Made by a program: the position numbers and the translations under genes. Positions 44,819 to 58,369 of a stretch of 64,000 bases of DNA are shown here, piece by piece. This DNA comes from Thinopyrum elongatum (taxonomy: Eukaryota; Streptophyta; Magnoliopsida; Poales; Poaceae), in NCBI GenBank assembly GCA_011799875.1, contig CM022298.1, forward strand, positions 50,292,749 through 50,356,748, given 5' to 3'. The notes under the pieces are model-generated. The model made no database searches and was not told where the DNA came from. It saw nothing but the letters and a program-made list of their open reading frames with translations. Position 1 is the stretch's first letter, and the number at the start of each line of letters is the position of its first letter.

Positions 44819-45789
44819 CTAATAAACACTCTCCTGATATGGCTCAGGTGCTGGGGGTTGTGTCAGACCCCAGTGTGCATAGATGTCCTCGGGCATAATA
44901 CCGTACCTGCCTGAACGAATATTGAACAAAGAAGGTGCAGGAAAGGTAATAATCTCACGAGTGCCCTGGCTGAATACTAAGTTATAGAGGAGTCGCTTTT
45001 GCTTATCTGTGTCAATAAAATGATGCGCTACCATGCTAGCATAATCTAAATATTTAGTGGATAGCAGCATCTCCTCCTCCTCATCATGTGTAATAGGAAT
45101 CTCAAAATGTTTAGCAAGGCGGGAGGCATAGACACTACCAAAAATAAAACCCTTCGAACAGTTTGTGTGTAACCGTCAAGCAACCATAACGCCCAAACTA
45201 AAAGTTCTATCAACATATAAAGCATGGCGCAAAATAGCAAGGTCAGGTGCGCTAAGAATTCCACTCTCCCCACGACCAGTCAGACATCTCCCGGCAAATA
45301 ATGCATAGTAACGTAAAACAGGAAAATGTAAACTAGCCACTCTCGCTTCTGACACTCCTCTCTCTCTTCCCCCACAGTGGTGTCAGAGATGAAATCCGCC
45401 ATGTCTCTAGGACGTGGCTAACAAAGATTGCCCTCATAAGGTATTTTGCAAACATTGCAAAAATCATATAATGTCATTTCCTTAGGCTCATCATACAAGT
45501 GAAATTCTACCATGGGAGGTTGCTTCGTAGAATAAAGGCGAAAATTTTGCACGAAGGTATTAGTGAGTAGGAGGTATTGGTCACACTTATCTTGGAGGAA
45601 GGGGATGATGCCGGCATCATCCGCCAAATAATAGAAATCCTCATATATTCCTGCCTCCCTTAAGAATGTGTCGCTTGGCCACTCACACGGCCGAACCTCC
45701 GCCGCACATGGAAGATGGTATTTGGGCTTCTCCTTCTCCGAAGTTTCCTCCGAATTCCGGCTTGATGAGCCCCTTAACCACCTCCACAT
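44819..45789 (-). pseudogene. Extra ORF of an Athila-like gypsy element
   Basis: It starts M-W-R-W-L at 45789 and encodes a segment with F-L-R-E-A-G-I, L-L-T-N-T-F-V-Q-N-F and K-E-M-T-L-Y-D-F-C before a TAG near 45418. The rest continues in other frames to 44819, with at least two frame changes. I recall this protein from many Triticeae gypsy elements but know no function. It lies downstream of the protease fragment on the same strand, after a 770-bp spacer. Confidence 0.6.
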
Positions 45790-46560
45790 AGCTTTTTTTC
45801 TCTAAAAATTTCTGAAATTTTTAGTGACCCAAAATAAAAGTGAACCAAACTCAACAAAATTGATAGCAACTACTCCCACAAGTGTCTAGAAGCTATATCA
45901 TGCAACAAAACTACTTTGAACCATATTAATTTGACATGCAAGCTCAAAAACATGGTCACCACAGCAGAATTTTTTTGCAATATATAAAGCACTAGAGCAA
46001 AAACTAATTGGACCATTGGAGGAGTCACATACCGAAGAACAATCCCCCAAAATAGTTTCGAAAACGGAGCTCCGAGCAAGGAGATTGAAATTGGCAGCAA
46101 GATGAGCAATAACATGGGTTTGAGCAAGGGTGTGATTTTTTCCGGAGGAAGAAGAAGTGCATGGGTGGGTGGAATAAGTGAGGGCGCCTACATGGGCCCC
46201 ACAAGCCTCCTAGGCGCGCCCTGTGAGCTTGTAGCTCACAGGTGCACCCCCTTGGAGTGTGTTCAGTGCCAAAAAATTTCAAATATTGCATAAAAAATCA
46301 TATAAAGTTTTTAGGGCATTTGGAGAACTTTTATTTTCTGGCCATTTTTTATTGTACGGATAAGTCAGAAAATAGTAAAATAATAGCATTTCTACTTTAT
46401 TAATTCTAAAGAACAGAAGCTAAAAGTTGGGTACAGAAGGTTGTGTCTCCTAAATTCATCCATCACATGCCCGTCAAAAAGAATCCATTAATAAGATTGA
46501 TCAAGTCTTATTAACAAACTTCTTCCAAATGACATGAAACCGGTAAATTTTTGAATAACA
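45790..46560 (-). mobile_element. Spacer between protease fragment and extra ORF
   Basis: On the minus strand it holds TTTGGCACTGAACACACTCC, a GTGAGCTACAAGCTCAC inverted repeat and GGCGCGCC, like the start of a transcription unit or a degraded LTR promoter region. No gene is seen. Confidence 0.45.
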
Positions 46561-46833
46561 CTAGGTTACCTCAACGGGGATATGCATGTCCCCAACAATA
46601 AGAATTTCATATTTCTTTTTGACAGTAGTAACAGGGAATTTAAAACCTCCAATAGCAATTGTTTTAATTTCTCCAATAGAGTTCATACTATTCACTTGAG
46701 GTCGTTTCTTCGGAAAGTGTATCGTATGCTCATTACCATTAACATGAAAAGTGACATTGCCTTTGTTGCAATCAATAACAGCCCCTACGGTATTCAAAAA
46801 GGGTCTACCAAGGATGATCGACATACTATCGTC
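46561..46833 (-). pseudogene. Gypsy retropepsin C-terminal fragment (copy G3)
   Basis: It encodes I-I-L-G-R-P-F-L-N-T-V-G-A-V-I-D and a tail of about 60 residues to a stop at 46561. The catalytic N-terminal part is missing: a gypsy LTR ends exactly at 46834, and the DNA beyond that LTR (60255) is not protease. Confidence 0.75.
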
Positions 46834-49800
46834 TGATAACCCACAAGTATAGGGGATCGTTTGTAGCCTTTTTCGATAAATAATAGTGTCGAACCCAACG
46901 AGGAGATAAAGGTAGAACAAATATTCCCTCAAGTTCTATCGGCCACCGATACAACTCTACGCACACTTAATGTTTGCTTTACCTAAAACAAGTATGAAAC
47001 TATTTTGTAGGTGTGATGCTAGAACTACTTTGCAAGAATAAAACTAGGAGTACTTTGCGAGAATAAAACAACGAATAAAATGCAAGATAATAAAAGTAGA
47101 TAGCTTTTGTCACACAAGAAAGTCATTTGTCCCTAGGTGATCAATAACTAAACCAGTAATCATTGCTGTAATTTTATATGAGCGAGAGGCATGAGCTAAC
47201 ATACTTTCCGTACTTGGATCATATGCACTTATGACTGGGACTCTAGCAAGCATCCGCAACTACCAAAGATCATTAAGGTAAAACCCAACCATAGCATTAA
47301 GTATCAAGTCCTCTTTATCCCATACGCAACAACCCCCTTACTCGGGTCTGTGCTTCTGTCACTCACGCCACCCACCATAAGAGAACCATGAACATATTGC
47401 AACACCCTACAGCGGAGATCCCTCATGTTTGCGCGACACGAAGGGCACTATAGGAAAGCACCAAAATAAAATATATAACTCAAACCAATCATGATCATCT
47501 ATCAACCCATAGGACAAAATGGATCTACTCAAACATCATAGGATAACCACATATCATTGGGAAATAATATATAGTGTTGTGCACCATATTTAAGTAGAGA
47601 TTACTGCGGGGAAAAGAGGTGTTACACTGCTGCATAGAGGGGGAGAAAGTTGGTGTTGACGGTAGCAAGGTTGTTGATGTAGATCGTCATCATGATCCTA
47701 GCCTCGGCGGCGCTCCGGCGCCAACGCGAGAGAGGGGGAGAGAGCCCCCCTCTTTCTTCTTCTTCCTTGGCCTCCCCGTAGATGGGAGGAGGGTTTCTCC
47801 TCTGTTCATGGCCTCCATGCACTACGGGAAATAGATAGTTTGCCATCAGGCTTATATAGATGGCAAAGACAAGTTTATAGATGGCAAAGATTTTGTCGTC
47901 AGCTGGCTGACGGCAAAGTGTGTCGGCAAAGCCGAAGCGGCAAAGAATACTTTGCCGTCAGCTTTTCATCGGACAGACGGCAAAAACTTTGCCGTCTGCC
48001 TGTTTAACTACAGAAGGCAAAGAAAAGCATCTTTGCCATCAGCTAGACTATGCCTTTGTCGTCTGCCTCATACACCCCAGACGGCAAAGAAAATTTTTTA
48101 TTTAAAAAATATATAAGAAACAACAGTCCAGGTATAGAGGCCGTAGATGGTCGAAGGCGTAGGAATTTTTTTTGCTGATTACAAAAACAACTAATTACAA
48201 GGTTTGACACCTGTAGAGCTCTAGCTAGTTTTCACCGCAATAACTAAATATTGCTCACAAGAATTTCCCAAGAATTATGTTAAAATCCACATAACGATTG
48301 AATAATAAGAAAAAAAACAAGGAACTAGAGGGGGCGTTGATGTGCTCATTATCCTCCTCCTTCGCTAGGAAGCAGAGCGGCCGCGGCAGGGACTTGGAGC
48401 GGGGTAGTGCTCGTGTTCAGGTGGACCTCTAGGTGGCGTGGTCGAACGACGACGGCGACTACAGGTGCTCCCAACGGTGAGCTCGGACGGTGAGGGAGGA
48501 GTCTACTGCCTCGATCCAGAGAGCTCACGGAGGCTGTAACACCCCCAGTGGTTAGCCACAGTTTTTCAATCCAGGAACTAAAATGTTCGTCATATTGTAA
48601 ATATTCCAGAGACAATTCTAAAATTATAACCAACATTCACTAAATTAATTAATTGACTCTAACAGCAACAAAACAGAGATATTTAATACATATTCATTTA
48701 TTTAAAATCCAAATAAAATTCATTTGCCTCCAAACCAATTTCTAGCAGTGACAAATATTGCACTTTAAATATTGGGCTAAGTCACATATCTTGCAAAACT
48801 TATTTGGTGGCCAAACTAATTGCAAAGCAGAACAGAAAATAGAAAACAAAACAGAAAACAGAAAACAGAAAAAAAAGAAAAAGAAAAAGGCCCGTGCTAC
48901 TGGGCCTAAGTGCCACAGTGCCGGCCCAGCCCACTCCCCACCTCGTCTCCCTCCCCTGTTCACCTCCTCGCGCGTTGTCGCCGCGCGAGCGCTCGCCGCG
49001 CCTGGCCCCCCCTCGTCCCTGCTCGACAGCGGCCACCCGCGCTCGTCGTGGAGGGGATAAGAACCCCTCCTCCACCCTAAGGACGAACCCTAGCTGCCTC
49101 CCTCTCCCTCTTCGTCGCCTTCCCCACCGCACCCGATCGCCGCCATGGACGGCTGCGGCTGAGCTGCGCGGCCACCGTGCATTGTTCGTCTCCCCGACGT
49201 GCCCACCGTGCTCGCCGTTGTCACCTTCTTCGACCGCGCCAACGAACCGAAGCCAGGAGCCACCGCAGCGCCTCCCCAAGCCTTCTTCCTCCCCGGATCG
49301 CCGCCGCACGCCGTCGTCGATTCCGGCTACTCCGCGCCTCCACGAGAACGCTGCCACCTCCCTACGGATCCCAGTGAGCCCCCGCGTCTCTCCCCTCACT
49401 CCCCCGCGCAAATCCATCGCCGTAGCCGCCGCGTTAGAGATGACCGAATGCGCCTCCATGTAGCTCGTCGCCGGCGCTGTTCCGGCAACCAAATGGCCTC
49501 GCAACCGAGTCCGTTGAGCTCACTGCGTCGCGTAGACCTCGCCTAGCTCCTCGCATCGCTCGCTAGCGCATTGCCTCGCCGATCCCGAGCTCCACCCGAA
49601 CACCGTCGCCGCCGACGAGGTCATGCCGCTCGTTTCTGGCCACCCCAGCTACGGCCAACACCACGTATCGACGCGGCTCGGTCTCAGCTTCCGAACGCAA
49701 GAAGAACCACGCAAATTGATGCCCCGTAGCGCATTTTCGGGCTCGCCGGAGTTCTCTGACGCATCCGGCGCTCGCCGGCGCGTCTCTGGCGACCGGCGCC

Positions 49801-50914
49801 GACGTGGCCAGCTGGGGCCCGCCCCCAGCGCCACTGCCACTGGGCCCCAGTGGGGTCCGTTGAACAGTCAGCGCTGCTGGCTGGGCAACCCGTGTCACTG
49901 ACATGCGGGCCCCACTGTTAAAACGCTTTAAAAATAAATAAATAAAATGTTAGTTAATTAAAACACTAATTAGTCACTGACTAATCAGGCCCACTACTCT
50001 AACTAGATAATTAGTTTAAATTAACCCTGTTAATTAGTTACAGAGGCTGACATGTGGGTCCCAGTGGGACCCACCTATCAGGTTTGACTCCGGTAAGCCC
50101 CTGTTGCCTGCTGACGCCATCAATGCGTCATGCTGACGTCACCCCCGTACTATTCTGGATAATGTTGAGTTAAATTAATTAAATAAACCCCAGAAATTAA
50201 TAAAAACTTTAGAAAATCATATCTTTAAACCGTAACTCGGATGAAAATAATTTATATATGTAAAATGATCAGAAAAATATGAGGATTCTGAATATGTAAT
50301 CAAAATGCCTGTCCAACACTCCTAGCTAGGTGAACATGCAACTTTTTGCCTGTTTTAGATAAATGAATAGTGCATGGCTTTTATATATAAATCCAAACAA
50401 ATTCCTAAAATAACTAATATGACTTAGATATGTCTTTAGACAACCCTGCACTGCACGTTAGCATAGCCTGCTCTGTGTTGCATATGTTTGCCGTGTATTT
50501 ATTTGTTTCCTCCCCCTCTTCTCTCTCGGTAGACCCCGACACCGACGCAGTCCCCAAGACCGACGCAGCTCAGGAGCGCGACGACACCGTTGACGACCTT
50601 GCCTTTGCCGCCGAGCAACCAGGCAAGCACCCCCCCTTGAGCATTCCTATATCGCCTTATTCTCTTCTCTCTTGTGCTTGCATTAGAATTGCTGCTGCTA
50701 CTGCTTTACCTATTCTGATGCATAGCCTATTTATTGTAACCTGCTATTGATACCTTACCTGCTTATCCTAAACTGCTTAGTATAGGCTGGATAGAGACCC
50801 CAGTGACCCCACTTGTCCCGATTGCCCCGCTGGATCATCGGAAGACCCGACGACCAGGCCCCAGCACCGCACATCACACCCCCTTTATCTGTACGACAAT
50901 GCAGCATTACTATC

Positions 50915-51135
50915 GAGTGCCGAGGGTGATACCTCGTAAGCACTTCCGATGATAACTCTGTGGAGTAGTTACTCGGTCATGGTCATCGAGGGTGATTCCT
51001 CCTTCACCACTTCCGGAAACGACGCTGTCGTTCAACACCTGAAGTGTGAACCCATCGAGGGTGATTCCTCCGAGTTCACCTTGACGAATACATCGAGTAG
51101 GAATCCAATGAGGGTGATACCTCGGATTCCCTCGA
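50915..51135 (+). repeat. Stem-loop array with core GAGGGTGATNCCTC in the solo LTR
   Basis: Cores lie at 50921, 50987, 51056 and about 51109. The outer pairs are AGTGC/GCACT, GTGAAC/GTTCAC and GGAATCC/GGATTCC for the first, third and fourth. The fourth has no counterpart in the T1 LTRs. Confidence 0.75.
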
Positions 51136-51836
51136 TGTTATGGACGCACGGACACTTGGACTGTACTACTGATACTTGGATAGGCGGGTCGACCCTGAGG
51201 GGTACCCGCGAGTGATGTGGAGACGGGTTAACCTGGATGGTGCCCGAGTGATGAATACGAGGCGTGGCCGGGCATTCTTGGCCCTTGCCGCAAGTCCTCG
51301 AGACGGGGCGACGGGGTCACATCAATCGTGAGTCTCTGCTCGTTACCGCAAGCCCCTAGTCCGCTAACGATTTGGATATTTGATCCGAGCAGGCCTCTGG
51401 CCTGATAGCACTCACCATCATGTGGGAAGAGTTATGGGCACTCTGCATCGTATCATCAGCCGAAAGATCTGTCAAACGTCTAGTTCAGCCTCGTGGCCGG
51501 GCCGGGCCAGTGCCATCCAGGACTGAGGTGGTGCTCATCCCGACCCTACACACACCGACCCAGAGTGCACAGGGCGATGGCCCAAGACCACTGAGTGCTT
51601 AGGATATAGAACGACGGGGACCTCTCTGCTGAGCTGTAGGTAGGGTTGCGGTGTATCGTTTAGCCGAGGCCGGGCATGACCCAGGAAAGTGTGTCCGACC
51701 GGAGTTAAGCGAGCGTGTTGGGTAAGTTGGTGCACCCCTGCAGGGAAGAACACATCTATCGATAGCCGGTCCTACGGTAAAGGACACTCGGAGTTGTATC
51801 CCGATCGATACAACTAGAACTAGATACTTGTGATGA

Positions 51837-51967
51837 GTATGGCTCTGGGATTACTTTCTCGCAGGGAGTCAAGAAAGGATCTCTGGCCGAGGTTGATACT
51901 TGGATATTATGGCTCTGGGATTGCTTTCTCGTAGGGAGTCGAGAAAGGATCTCTGGCCGAGGTTGAT
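51837..51967 (+). repeat. Direct duplication, about 75 bp
   Basis: GATACTTG...TATGGCTCTGGGATT...GGATCTCTGGCCGAGGTT occurs twice in a row in the solo LTR. The T1 LTRs have one copy at the matching place. Confidence 0.8.
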
Positions 51968-53748
51968 AACACTACTACTACTTTATACTGTACTAATCTA
52001 CACTCACCTAATGCTGCAAGACCGTTGAAGATGCTAGTCTTCGATAGGACTAGGCCTTCCCTCTATTCTGGCGTTTCTGCAGCCCTGTCGACATATACAG
52101 CCTCTCTTTGATAATGTTGCATATGTAGTGTAGATCCATGCTTGCTGAGTACTTCGAATGAGTACTCATGGTTGCTTTGCTTTCTTTTCCCCCCATATTC
52201 TTTTGGTGCAACCAGATGACGGAGCCCCTGAGACAGCTGCCCCCGCCGGTGATCGCTACTACTACCCCGAGGGTGGTTACTACTACGAGTTGGCCGACGA
52301 CCAGGAGTAGGTTCGGAGGGTCCCAGGCAGGAGGCCTGCGCCTTTCGATCGTAGTGTTTTCTTTTGCCCCGCCTTTTATGGGCCTATCTGTGTTTTCTTT
52401 TATATCTGTACTCAGATATCTGATGCTTCCGCTGACGCTTGTATACGAGCTTATGTATTTGAGCCCTCGAGGCCCCTGGCTTGTAATATAAAGCTTGTAT
52501 GACTTTATTTATGTTTTAGAGTTGTGTTGTTATATCTTCCCGTGAGTCCTTAGGCTTGATCGTGTGCATTTGTGTGTATGAATAGTGCATGATTGAGCCG
52601 GGGGCGTCACAGAGGCTGCACACTGGGATGACACTACTAGGGAAAAGCCTAGGAGTAGCGCGGGTCCAAGGGCTATCAGTAGTGCGGGGCACCGCGCTAC
52701 TGATACGGCGCTACAGCTAACGTTTAGCAGTAGCACGTTTCTACCCGCGCTACTGCTATAGCTACTTAGCAGTAGTGCTGTCCATACCAGCACCACTGCT
52801 AAGTGGCTTAGCAGTAGCGTTTTCTTGTTCAGCACTAAATAGCGCTACTACTATATTTCCACATATCTTTTTTTTGCTACGTATTTGCGATGTTTTTGTA
52901 CATATTTTATACAGTATTCTAATCATATCATAAACTGGCAATATGCTCATCATATCATACACATAATAGTCTCATCATATCATCCAACCCAAGTCATGTC
53001 GTCACATCATAATCACGATATAACTATACAAGTTACATGACATGTCTCATCATACATAATGTAGTACTTCTTGAGGCACCGGTTCGTATCCCTCTCTCGC
53101 AATAGCGTGAATGTAAACTAACTACTTTCCGCTTCGGCTCTACTATCAAACCCTCTCTAGCTGTCGCTCGGAAATCAGTACACCTGGGCCTGACACTCGG
53201 GCCACTCGTCGTATACTCCTGGCGTAGCACTTCTTCGCCATCGATGATCTATGTACCTACATCGTCACATGAGTCGATAATATGCAACATATATAGTTGA
53301 GCAACAGAAAGAGACAGACTTGGCAAAAATAGAAGCAACATATCATAAGCATAAATAACAAAGTTCCTCATACCCAAAATGCCCTAACTAGAGTGATCTT
53401 CGCTAGTTGAGGAGGACGGTTTAATTACATCACAAATAAAGTTTTGTCGTGCATAACTCAAAGTTTCGTCGTAGAGAAAGTATGGACTAAACGGACACTT
53501 TGTCATATATCGTCAATCACTCCAAGATGTCGTGCCATCCATCCAAGTCAGGGAGATAGTCCCGAGCGCAGTGGAAGGCTTCAGGTCGAGACGCTGAGCC
53601 GATACGCGTGTTCGGACGTCTTCCTACGACATTTGCCCTTCTTCGTAGAACATCCCTGTTTTTTCGACGAACTCCTTCATGATGATTTGGGCAAGTTCAC
53701 GCTGGATGTGATAGAACTCAGCTCGAAGTCGATGATCCGGGATATCTC

Positions 53749-56700
53749 CTAGGTTCTTTGCCCATTGCAGAATATGGGCATCGCTAGATCTAGGTGACAT
53801 GCGAAGGTTCTGCTGATCCCGTCTTTACTCCAGCATGTGGTGGAGGACATAGAATCCATTACTGAGAGTACCACACGGTTGCTGGATGCAGCAGAATTCG
53901 GTCTTATGGCCGAAGGTGGGCGCGCGGTTCCTTGTCTTCTTGAGCGTGATCTCTCCACCCCGTAGGCCGTAGGTAAAGATAGCACTATCGAGAACAGACT
54001 TGATGCGGGTGTAATCCTTTTTCTTCATGTTCTTCGACGAGTCCAAGTAAATAACGTGGGAGAATCGGGGGTAAAGGATGATGAGTTCGGCGCGCCCGTC
54101 GCTGCGCAAAATAAGTACACCTCAAATTAGTCTCCATGTGTACAAATGAAATGATTGAAATCGAAGGAAGGATATCCGGGTGGATGACTTACATGGGATG
54201 ATAAGGCACGAGAATCGTCTCCTTGTCCTTATTGCCGACCATGAAATCAGCGATGTAGTTACTTGCGTATTCAAGGTGCTTTCGGTAGACTGCCAAGAAG
54301 CCCTCCTGCATGAAGTACGGGTCAGCGACACAGATATAAGGTAGCTACTCAGTCCTGATGATGTAGTTCATGTACAAGGGAAAAAGGCGGACAAACGTAA
54401 AGTCCAGCTTTTTCAAGTGAAACATGTCGAAGATGTAATCGAATCGAAGGAAGAACTTCTCCGCGGGGAATGTGTCGATGTACAACCTTTGCTGCGGCAC
54501 GTTAACCATGTAGAGGGGTATCCTGGATTTTTCAAGGCGATCAGGCTTTTCTCTCTCCGCAGCACATCGTCATGAAGTCTCCTTAGATCGCCGTATATGG
54601 CCTCTACCGCTGCCTTAGGTACGATCGGATCACCGGGGATATGCCATTTTGCCGCACCGGGGATAGGTATACGGTCTTGAACCCGAGGCTGCGGAGGTGG
54701 CTGGATCATAGAAGCAGCTTTGTTGCCTTTCCTCGGTCTCTTCCTATGCTTCTTTGCTCCTGGAAGTGAGCCTATAATACGTTCATCCTCTAGTAATTCA
54801 GGAACCAACTCATCACGCTCAAACCCTGAGTACTCATACTGCTGAGCCATCAATCCTCCGTTGTCATACGCGTCGGTATTGAGATACTGTAGAGGGTCAT
54901 CGTCATCCTCGTCGATGGCATCATGCATTGCTTCTTCGATGGCGGCGACGTCATCAGCCACTAATGGAGCCTATTCCTCACCATGCACGACAGGCGACGC
55001 TAATTGGGTAGGTGGGGTGCTGGTGTTCATACCTTGCTGAGGCTGCTTTGTCATGGGTGTGCTCCCGGCCGCCTCCAGACAAAGCAGACTCTTCGGCCAT
55101 AACAAGACCCAACGCTTGCAATCGCCAAGCCGCCGCGGGGTCTCATCGTCATCTCCACCTAGTGCTACCGGAGGAGCCAAATTCTCGTTCCCCGGTTCGA
55201 CACTGGCCACGGAAACCTTGAAGACGTCAGGGGGGATCGGCCGGCTGTGGAACAATTGTTCCTTCAGCTTCACTATCGTCGCCTTTCCAACGTCCACATT
55301 CTTGCCGTCGATGGTGTACAGTATGGTGCATGGGGTTACACCGGCCTGCAAAGACATGTCTGCGACGTGAGACGTCTGAAAGGCAACGGAAATGGGAGAT
55401 TATACATATATTGAAGAGGGCCGGTGTGACAGGTACCGTGAGGGCATCGAGCTCAGCCAAAGACGAAGCCCCGCCGAGCACGCCAGAGACGGAGGACGGG
55501 TTGCTAGCAGGTGCGGGAGCAGGTGCGCTAAACGAGCTGCTCCCGAAGAAGTTGGAAATGGGAAAGTCTGCTGCCACTTTATCTGGATTTTGCTTGGTCC
55601 AATTGACGATAGCCGGAACCAAGACGCAATACGAAGCTGCCATCTCCTCTTTTGCGGCAGCTACCACTACTTTGACTGTCTCAGCTGATTTCTTCTCAAC
55701 TGCAATCTCAACCTTCTTATCGATGTTTTCTTCATTTAACCTCCGTCTTTCCTTTCTCTCCTCCATGGTCTCAAGGTAGTACTGCTTCCACGTGACGCCG
55801 TCTCCGACGCAGTGCACTCATCCATAGGACGGCCGAGTGTCCACCGGGAGTCCTTTCAATATGTTAAAGCCCGGTTGAATGGGGTGTCCCACTTGGGCCT
55901 CGCCAATGCCTCAGACGGTGAGTCGCTTTCGGCCGCAATCCTGTGCTGCTCTTTCTGCAAAAAGAACGTGGATCATTTACAAATGTGACTAAATGTGCAG
56001 TCGAATTGATTAGAAGCTAAAATTAGGGGGTAAATTAATAATTGCCAGCAGTCTCATGAACTCCTTCATGACCGCGTCCGTATCGAAAACCTTGTTGACT
56101 AGGTCCCAACGATACCGGGCCCTGATGACATCACGCTCCTGTGGGATGGTGAACTCCGCCAAGGGGTCTGGGATCCCAGACTTTTGTGTTTCGCGTCCTC
56201 CTTGGCCCATATGGGCCTCTTCCCCACGTAACCACGGGTCGAGGTGGTGGCACCCCATGTTCCTCTCTTGGAGCCCCTTCATGTACTCCGACTTTTCTTT
56301 GGCATCTTCGGCAATGCAAGCCTTCTTGAATATTTCGAACTACTCTTCCGTAATTGTCGGATTATCCTTTACAATCTCGGAGTAGAGTTCCTTTTTGGCG
56401 ATGATCCGATGTTTCACCCTTACTTTCCAGGTGGACAACGCGCCGCTAAACTTGCCCATGGCGCATTTATTTATCTTCTTCATTGCCGGGTCTTTATCTG
56501 GAACAGCATACTTGATTTCATCCCGGCCCGGGAACAAGAATACCTCGTGCAGCTTAGTTAGGAGGGAGTGCTCCATATCTGGTATATTCTTTAGTTTCTC
56601 ATCGTTGATGGTGGCGGTTGCCCGTAGGATGCAGCCTATATGATTGCCGTAGCACGCGCGTGCTTCCGCAGGCTCTTTTGGCTCAAAATTGCTGGAGTCC

Positions 56701-56978
56701 ACCTCCGTGACCACCAGTCTAGTAGTGATGAGCTTGTTTGGGTGCCACATCCTCTTCACTTTCGGTTCTATACTGGATTCGCCAGTCTCGGTGCCTGTCT
56801 CGGCGCCGGTCTCAGTCTCAGCGCCTGTTTCGGCGCTGGTCTCGATGTCGGTCTCAGTCTCGGATGTGACAGGTGGGCCCTGCAACAACCGTTGCTCGTC
56901 GAGAAGGTTCAAATAGGTGTCTGCCGCCTCGTAGACATTGCAATCACCAGAACCCTGTCCTTCATCGTTGCTAGCCAT
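53749..56978 (-). pseudogene. Second-type CACTA gene with Ulp1-like (C48) C-terminal region, CACTA-C
   Basis: From the ATG at 56978 it encodes an acidic Glu/Thr repeat region, then R-M-W-H-P-N-K and a basic W-K-V-R-V-K-H region. An in-frame TAG lies at 56340-56342 and a TGA at about 55827. Then comes a Lys/Glu coiled coil, an Ala/Pro/Ser linker and an acidic domain (about 54960-54800). The C-terminal part (about 54560-53749, several exons) resembles an Ulp1 peptidase with a V-I-Y-L-D-S segment and a Q-Q-P block. Where the catalytic Cys is expected, before G-F-Y-V, I read Asn. The gene replaces the Transposase_24-type gene of CACTA-A in layout; its exact splice sites are uncertain. Confidence 0.6.
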
Positions 56979-57043
56979 GTTTCCTATGATTAAATCTAAT
57001 CAATTAATTCTAAACCTAATAAAATGAATAATGACATAAAAAA

Positions 57044-57239
57044 GGCCTATGTTTTGCAGGAATGTTGATTCATTGCCGTTGCGGCAAATCCCGGGCACTC
57101 GATATGTCCTAGTTTGTAGCACAAGTCATGCCGAAATTCACGAAAAATTTCGGCATGACCTTTGCTACAAAGTGGACAAATCGAGCGCCCGAAATTTGCC
57201 GGAACGGAAATGAATCAACATTCCGGCAAAACATAGGCC
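57044..57239. repeat. 196-nt hairpin, well preserved, shared with CACTA-B
   Basis: GGCCTATGTTTTGC...AGTCATGCCGAAATT pairs with AATTTCGGCATGAC...GCAAAACATAGGCC with few bulges; the loop is CACGAAA. It lies just 5' of the start codon of the minus-strand gene, so it would be in its leader or an upstream intron, the same relative place as in CACTA-B. Confidence 0.8.
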
Positions 57240-58369
57240 ACTCGGCTTCATTCTCTGCAAACAACAAAAGGCCACTTGGGCACAATCGAACCACTTCAAT
57301 GAAAAGATATAACATGACCACTTCAATGAAAAGATATAATCAACAATAATGGAATATGCAAATGAACATCAATGACATATATCATATAACATCAATCTTG
57401 TTTTTTGTTTATATAGCAACAATTACTTTAACTTTGCAAAATGACCTCACTAAACACTTCTCTGCCTAGGACAGAACCCAAATTCTGTTCTAGCTATTCC
57501 TCTCACACACACACACATTATTTTCTTTTCATCCAAATTGTTTTAGAGAAAATATTCCAACAATACTTGACTTTATTAGAAATTGCAAAGGAACTCCATT
57601 TTCTCTAACCCTTCTGACCTCACCAAAATTTCCACAGCAAGACCTTAGTACGTACACCCAATTTCTTCAAAAATATTCAGGTCCATAGTCCAAATAATTC
57701 AAATTTCATTTGAATGAAATTTGGTCCAGATTCAGGTCCATAGTCCAAATAATTCAAATCGTCCAAATATTTTTTTATAGCTAAATGCTACTCTTTTTTG
57801 TTTATAGCCTCTATTAATTTAAAGCTAAATGCTACTATTATTTATATACCCTCTGTTAATTTAAAGCTAAATGGAATTACTGTTTAGCCATTTTCATAAA
57901 AATTTGCCCTAGCTAATTTCCTAAAAAAATTGCTAATCTTTTTTCCTAAATGCTAAAAAAATGCCTACTGCCCTAAACAAATCTAGGGTTCATATGAACA
58001 CCTAGGGTTCATATGAACATCATCACAGCAGCAACATATGAATAACCCTAACAGAGAGAGAGAGGAGGCCAGGGTAGAGGAGAGGGAGAGCATTACGGTC
58101 GGCGGCGAGGGCGGGCTTGGGCTCAGGCGGCGGTGTCCTGGGCGGGCTCAGGCGGTGGCGGTGAGGTCGAGGGCGGCGGCGGTGAGGTCGAGGGTGGCGA
58201 CGGTGAGGTCGAGGGCGGCCTTAGGCAGCGGCGGTGAGGTCGAGGGCGGCCTCGGGCGACAGTCGGTGTCGAGGGCGATCGATGGCGGCGACAGAGGAGT
58301 TGGGGGGGATAGGGGGCAGAGGGGGGAAAGGACTTAGCAAAATTTTGAGCCCGCGCGGGATTAAGTCAA
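57240..58369. other. 5' spacer of the CACTA-C gene
   Basis: It is AT-rich with CTCTNNTAATTTAAAGCTAAATG repeats near 57800-57870, then purine-rich and GC-rich with GGCGGTGAGGTCGAGGGCGGC repeats at about 58150-58250. No gene is supported. Confidence 0.5.

Larger units (their letters stand above)
48535..52611 (+). mobile_element. Solo LTR related to T1, 4077 bp
   Basis: It starts TGTAACACCCCCAGTGG and ends GGGGGCGTCACA, with the duplication GAGGC at 48530-48534 and 52612-52616. It is clearly related to the T1 LTRs, with the same order of GC-rich part, AT-rich part, stem-loop array and GAGTACTTCGAATGAGTACTC, but is diverged, so it is a different subfamily. No internal domain. A direct duplication of about 75 bp lies at 51837-51967. 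Confidence 0.93.

Noticed and set aside
48800..49504. GC-rich long frames on both strands in the solo LTR
   Set aside because: They have the same low-complexity composition as the T1 LTR frames and lie in the promoter half of an LTR.
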